Origin: Pseudomonas fluorescens
Lineage (GTDB): Bacteria > Pseudomonadota > Gammaproteobacteria > Pseudomonadales > Pseudomonadaceae
DNA: 59,578 bases
Direction of reading: 5' to 3'
Assembly: GCF_002837185.1 (NCBI RefSeq)
Contig: NZ_KZ478016.1
Coordinates: 1-59,578, forward strand
Part shown: positions 56,560 to 59,578 of the stretch, one piece after another
Layout: each line of letters opens with the position of its first letter
Numbering within the stretch: the first letter of the stretch is position 1
Translations under genes and position numbers: made by a program
Notes under the pieces: model-generated
The model's input: the letters and a program-made list of their open reading frames with translations, nothing else
Told to the model about the DNA's origin: nothing
The model's database searches: none

Positions 56560-58212
56560 TCACGCGGGCTCCATTTCGTGTACCACCTGACCGGCGCGCA
56601 GGCGTACCAGCTGGTCGGCGATGTCGAAATAACGGTCGTCGTGGCTGATCACGATGATGGTCTTGCCCAGGCGCTTGAGGTCCGGCAACAGCTCGGTGTA
56701 GAAGATCCGGCGGAAGGCCGGGTCCTGGTCGGCGGCCCATTCGTCGAACACCAGCACCGGGCGTTCTTCCAGCCAGGCGTTGACCAATGCCAGGCGCTTG
56801 CGCTGGCCGGTGGACAGGTCGGTGGTGCTGAACACGCCGTCCTTGACGCTGACCTTGTGCGCGATTTCCAGGCGTTCCAGGTACTTGGTGGCGCTGTCCA
56901 GGGACTGGGTGGCGCTGCCTTGGACCAGGTCGTCGAACAGGTAATAGTCGGAAAACACCGTGGTGAACAGCTGGCGATAGTCATCGCGCTCAGGGTCGGT
57001 GACCGCTTCGCCATTCAGGCGAATCTCGCCGCCCTGAGGTGGGTAAAGACCCAGCAGCAGTTTGATCAGGGTGGTCTTGCCGCTGCCGTTTTCACCGACG
57101 ATAAACACGATATCGCCTTGCTGGATACTCAGGTTGATCGGCCCCAGGTGGAACGGCTCGCTGCCTTCGACCGCTGGCGGGCTGTAGCTTACATCGCGCA
57201 GTTCGAGGCTGTTGACCACCGGTTTGGGCGCTTCGCTGTCGTCCATCAGCAGGTGCGGTTCGGGCGACGAAAAACGCTCCGACAGTTCACTGATGCGGCC
57301 AAATGCGATCTTGGCCTTGCCCACCACGGGCAGGTAACCCAGCAGGTGTTCCAACGGGCCTTTCATGTACAGCAGCACCAGCACGAAGCCGGTGATCACC
57401 GTCGGGTCCGGGTTGGGGTTATACGCCTGCATCGCCAGGGCCAGGCCGATGACCACGAAGAACAGCATCGAGCCAAACGTCTTGGCCAGGATGTAGATGT
57501 TGACCGAACGCACCTGGATATCGCTGATGCGGTCAGCGGTTTCCTGGATGCGGTGGGTGTTCATGCGAAACCGCCGTGGCCGGTGCATGCGCAGTTCCTT
57601 GGCGCCGGACGCAATGGCGTTGTAGTAACGCTGCAACTCGTCTTCATGGCTGCGCGCCAGGTCGAAGCCCTGGATGCCTTTGCCGCCGGCGATGAACTGC
57701 ACGGCGCTGCCGATAATGATCGCCACCACCATCATCAGGAACATCGGCACCGACAGGTAGGCCAGGTAGCCCAGGCAACCGAGGGTGACCGTGGCCGCGA
57801 TGGCCAGCGGCGTGAACGCGAAGGAAAAGTCGCTGATGGTGTCGACGTCGTGGGTCAGCACCGGGATCAGGCGATGGGAGCGATAGCGTTCGATCTGGCC
57901 GATGGGCGCCGATAACACCTTCTCGCCCAGGTCCTTGCGCAGGGCGGCGATGATCCGTTGCCCGACGTAGTTGGTGCCGATGTCGGAAATGATCGAACTG
58001 AGCAGCGCCACCACGCACAGCGCCGCAAACGTCAGGACCACGCCCTGGGTCATGCCGGCCGCCGAATGCAGCGCGTTATTGATGGTCGCCAGCAGCAATG
58101 TAATAGCCAGGCCGCCCACCATGCCGAGGGCAACGGAGACCGTCACAATGGTGCGAAAGGGCCGGAGCAGGGCGAGCAAGCCTTTGAAGGCGCCGCGTTT
58201 GGGGTCGGTCAT
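56560..58212 (-). CDS. pvdE: Pyoverdine export ABC transporter PvdE
   Basis: A 550-residue half transporter (six membrane helices, then an ATPase). It exports the acylated ferribactin precursor to the periplasm. Membrane part: MTDPKRGAFKGLLALLRPFR then several helices to about residue 310. ATPase: Walker A GENGSGKTTLIK, signature LSTGQRKRLAL, Walker B PVLVFDEWAADQDP and switch VISHDDRYFD. Length equals PvdE (about 549). The ATG is the complement of 58210-58212, with a GAG-rich site before it. A PvdS-type promoter lies 59-82 bases upstream. Confidence 0.95.
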   Translation of the reverse strand: MTDPKRGAFKGLLALLRPFRTIVTVSVALGMVGGLAITLLLATINNALHSAAGMTQGVVLTFAALCVVALLSSIISDIGTNYVGQRIIAALRKDLGEKVLSAPIGQIERYRSHRLIPVLTHDVDTISDFSFAFTPLAIAATVTLGCLGYLAYLSVPMFLMMVVAIIIGSAVQFIAGGKGIQGFDLARSHEDELQRYYNAIASGAKELRMHRPRRFRMNTHRIQETADRISDIQVRSVNIYILAKTFGSMLFFVVIGLALAMQAYNPNPDPTVITGFVLVLLYMKGPLEHLLGYLPVVGKAKIAFGRISELSERFSSPEPHLLMDDSEAPKPVVNSLELRDVSYSPPAVEGSEPFHLGPINLSIQQGDIVFIVGENGSGKTTLIKLLLGLYPPQGGEIRLNGEAVTDPERDDYRQLFTTVFSDYYLFDDLVQGSATQSLDSATKYLERLEIAHKVSVKDGVFSTTDLSTGQRKRLALVNAWLEERPVLVFDEWAADQDPAFRRIFYTELLPDLKRLGKTIIVISHDDRYFDIADQLVRLRAGQVVHEMEPA

Positions 58213-58270
58213 AAATACATCCCGGAGAGTGAAAAGAGGGGCTGGGCACACAGACCCTTACCCATGACAA

Positions 58271-58294
58271 ACGAAGTGTCGGCGCGACTATTTA
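58271..58294 (-). promoter_or_regulatory. PvdS iron-starvation promoter for pvdE
   Basis: On the minus strand, TAAAT (complement of 58290-58294) and CGT (complement of 58271-58273) are separated by exactly 16 bases, the spacing of the PvdS IS box (TAAAT-N16-CGT). It faces pvdE and fpvA. Confidence 0.8.
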
Positions 58295-58325
58295 GCTCGG
58301 TGTGCCGGGCGGTGACGGCGCTGGA

Positions 58326-58349
58326 TAAATTGCGCGAGGGCTGGTTCGT
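58326..58349 (+). promoter_or_regulatory. PvdS iron-starvation promoter for pvdF
   Basis: TAAAT at 58326-58330 and CGT at 58347-58349 with a 16-base spacer match the IS box exactly. It lies 62-85 bases before the pvdF start and is divergent from the pvdE site, 31 bases away. Confidence 0.8.
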
Positions 58350-58410
58350 TCTTGTTGTGTAGGCGCACGGGTATTCACGCCGTACGTATTCCTTCTGCGA
58401 GAGCGAAACA

Positions 58411-59238
58411 ATGACGAAAAAGAACCTGGTGTATGTCTGGTCCCTGAGAAATGCTGCCGCCGACAAGGCCGGGCAGCCGGTGGCCTACAAGGACCATGAG
58501 CGCTACATGAAGTCGGTGCTGGAGTTTCTGGTGGGCTCGCTCAACGACACCGCGCTGGGCGACGCCTACAATCTGGTCGGGGTGGTGTACGACGATGATG
58601 AGCACAACCCGCGGGATCAGGCACTGGTCGCCGACTACGGTTTCGCCTGCACGCCTGGCCGTCCATGGTTGTACCCGGCCGACCTGCGCGTGCAGGGCAA
58701 GTTGGTCAACGACCTGTTGCTGAGCGTGCCGTCGACCTATCGTCGCCTGCCTCGGGGCAGCGCCGAGCATATCGCCGGCAAACAGGGTTTCGAACGACGC
58801 CTGCATGACGTGCTGGTCGAGTTGAAAGCCGACATTGTGGTGCTCGATGGCTTGCTGGTGATCCTCGATGAACTGGTGCGTCCAGGCGCGCCGTTTGCAC
58901 GGCGCATCATGAACATCCATCCGGGTATCACCCGTATCGAATCGCCTTACGAACGCCGTGGTGCCTATGCCACCTGGAACGCGTTGTATGGCGCACGTGG
59001 GCAGACCGTGGTGGACTGGGCGACCAGGGCCACCAAGCCTTCGGAGCCGCTGTACCTCACCGGTGCGTCATTCCACTATGTGGATAACGGCATTGATTCC
59101 GGCGAAGTGTTCCACGACGTATTGAAGACCGAGATTTCGCCGCAAGACACCATCCTCGAACTGCGCTGGAACAACTTCAACAACAGCCTGTTCCCGGCGC
59201 TGCATGAAGGCCTCGAGCGGTTGGCCCAGAAGGGCTGA
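58411..59238 (+). CDS. pvdF: Hydroxyornithine formyltransferase PvdF
   Basis: A 275-residue formyltransferase of the GART-like fold that makes N5-formyl-N5-hydroxyornithine for pyoverdine. Features: MTKKNLVYVWSLRNAAADKAGQP, VDLVGVVYDDDEHN-type strand (NLVGVVYDDDEHNPRDQAL), catalytic Asn-His in RIMNIHPGITRIESPYERRGAYATW and the Asp in HYVDNGIDSGEVF. It is divergent from pvdE, as in P. aeruginosa. The ATG follows GCGAGAGC. The next gene in that species, pvdO, is convergent, and a pvdO-like tail is indeed visible downstream. Confidence 0.93.
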   Translation: MTKKNLVYVWSLRNAAADKAGQPVAYKDHERYMKSVLEFLVGSLNDTALGDAYNLVGVVYDDDEHNPRDQALVADYGFACTPGRPWLYPADLRVQGKLVNDLLLSVPSTYRRLPRGSAEHIAGKQGFERRLHDVLVELKADIVVLDGLLVILDELVRPGAPFARRIMNIHPGITRIESPYERRGAYATWNALYGARGQTVVDWATRATKPSEPLYLTGASFHYVDNGIDSGEVFHDVLKTEISPQDTILELRWNNFNNSLFPALHEGLERLAQKG

Positions 59239-59293
59239 GTACACTCTTCGAGTGGTATGAAAGTCAAAGTGTGGGAGGGGCTTGGTGTATGGC

Positions 59294-59377
59294 CTGGAGC
59301 ACGCGTATTACACGGAAACCAATCCAGTCATGCCGCGTCTGCGGGTAAATACGTTCCTCCTGATGCGTGGCGTTCAA
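59294..59377 (-). pseudogene. Duplicated pvdO 3' fragment, stop codon lost
   Basis: On the minus strand this reads LNATHQEERIYPQTRHDWIG and then FRVIRVL, as in the C-terminus of formylglycine-generating-enzyme-like PvdO. The codon matching the normal TAA is CAG, so the frame runs on. Upstream it joins directly to the REP sequence, so it is only a tail. Confidence 0.6.
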
Positions 59378-59469
59378 ATGTGGGAGGGGGGCTTGCCCCC
59401 GATGGCGGTGTGTCAGGCGCAGATGCATGCACTGACAGTGCCTCATCGGGGGCAAGCCCCCTCCCACAT
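59378..59469. repeat. REPIN (two inverted REP elements)
   Basis: ATGTGGGAGGGGGGCTTGCC begins at 59378 and continues to CCCGATG; the inverse element CATCGGGGGCAAGCCCCCTC starts at 59444 and ends in CCACAT at 59469. The middle (about 39 bases) is unrelated. This is the standard P. fluorescens-type REP pair. A truncated REP-like GTGTGGGAGGGGCTTG is at about 59269-59285. Confidence 0.88.
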
Positions 59470-59485
59470 TGGGTTGGTGTATGGC

Positions 59486-59578
59486 TTAGAGGTCGCGCAC
59501 TACACGGAAACCAATCCAGTCACGCCGCGTCTGCGGGTAAATACGTTCCTCCTGATGCGTGGCGTTCAAATGTGGGAG
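59486..59578 (-). CDS. pvdO: pvdO C-terminus (partial, or a second tail fragment)
   Basis: On the minus strand this reads LPHLNATHQEERIYPQTRRD then WIGFRVVRDL and TAA (59486-59488), the GFRVVRD ending of the FGE-sulfatase family to which PvdO belongs. In P. aeruginosa pvdO lies next to pvdF in this convergent orientation. However, the last bases before the edge are ATGTGGGAG, the first bases of a REP element, so this may be a second fragment with the true gene beyond the edge. Confidence 0.5.
   Translation of the reverse strand, partial: LPHLNATHQEERIYPQTRRDWIGFRVVRDL

Larger units (their letters stand above)
59282..59578. repeat. 192-bp tandem repeat: pvdO 3' tail plus REPIN
   Basis: TTGGTGTATGGC occurs at 59282 and 59474, and the sequence after it keeps the same 192-base offset to the window's edge. 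About seven differences are seen in 105 compared bases. Each unit contains a stretch matching the pvdO 3' end; the first unit also contains the REPIN. The second unit is cut by the edge. Confidence 0.75.

Noticed and set aside
56578..57915. A 445-residue plus-strand frame opposite pvdE
   Set aside because: Shadow of the ABC transporter gene; no start signal or domain.
1..59578. CRISPR array, tRNA or rRNA genes, insertion sequences, prophage
   Set aside because: No regularly spaced repeats, cloverleaf-like genes, transposase motifs or phage structural genes were seen on reading both strands. The LexA-like site alone does not establish a prophage.

Overview
The window reads as a chromosomal segment of a fluorescent Pseudomonas, most likely of the P. 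fluorescens group. The evidence is the FpvA/PvdE/PvdF pyoverdine block with two PvdS-type promoters, a signal-peptide-less GH68 levansucrase, REP elements of the GTGGGAGGGGGCTTGCCCCCGAT type, and GC-rich, tightly overlapping operons. Species level cannot be decided from the sequence alone.

Layout. (1) 1-6617: distal part of a type VI secretion (T6SS) cluster, probably the tssM 3' end, then tssA-tssF-tssG-tssJ-tssE and a fused ImpA_N/membrane/OmpA protein. (2) 6957-14270: an M3 oligopeptidase and a 1725-residue toxin-like protein with four internal modules and a C-terminal HEITH zinc-protease motif. Convergent to it is an epoxide hydrolase-like protein. (3) 15651-38277: the dominant feature, two complete and paralogous chemosensory operons in tandem. 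Both follow the order short MCP, CheY, STAS, CheA, long MCP, CheW, CheR, CheD, CheB; the second has an extra CheW. They flank a 970-residue multi-PAS histidine kinase and a NarL-type regulator. Each block seems to have its own promoter logic: a sigma-28 (FliA) promoter before operon 1, an Anr box with a well-placed -10 before the kinase, and three TAGGGAT heptamers before operon 2. (4) 38341-44426: accessory metabolism and regulation: a dehydrogenase tail fragment, a periplasmic alginate lyase-like protein, an OmpR-type two-component pair, a LysR regulator, an EamA transporter and a short-chain dehydrogenase. (5) 44490-49827: PHO boxes, pstSCAB without phoU, then a Fic-like protein with a degenerate catalytic motif and a HAD-like phosphatase. 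(6) 50104-53848: a LysE exporter, a bidirectional terminator, a levansucrase with an apparent LexA/SOS operator on its promoter, and an amino-acid permease. (7) 54010-59578: pyoverdine receptor fpvA, exporter pvdE and formyltransferase pvdF, ending in a REPIN-containing tandem repeat that carries copies of the pvdO 3' end.

How the parts may work together. The chemosensory block looks like two diverged arrays. One is wired to the flagellar regulon. The other may sit under a low-oxygen-induced PAS kinase/regulator pair. Copy-specific differences (serine lost in one STAS protein, poly-HAMP receptor and second CheW in operon 2, different C-terminal receptor tails) argue for functional divergence rather than recent redundancy. 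The pst block suggests a phosphate-starvation operon with two extra enzymes. No tRNA, rRNA, CRISPR array, transposase or intact prophage was seen.
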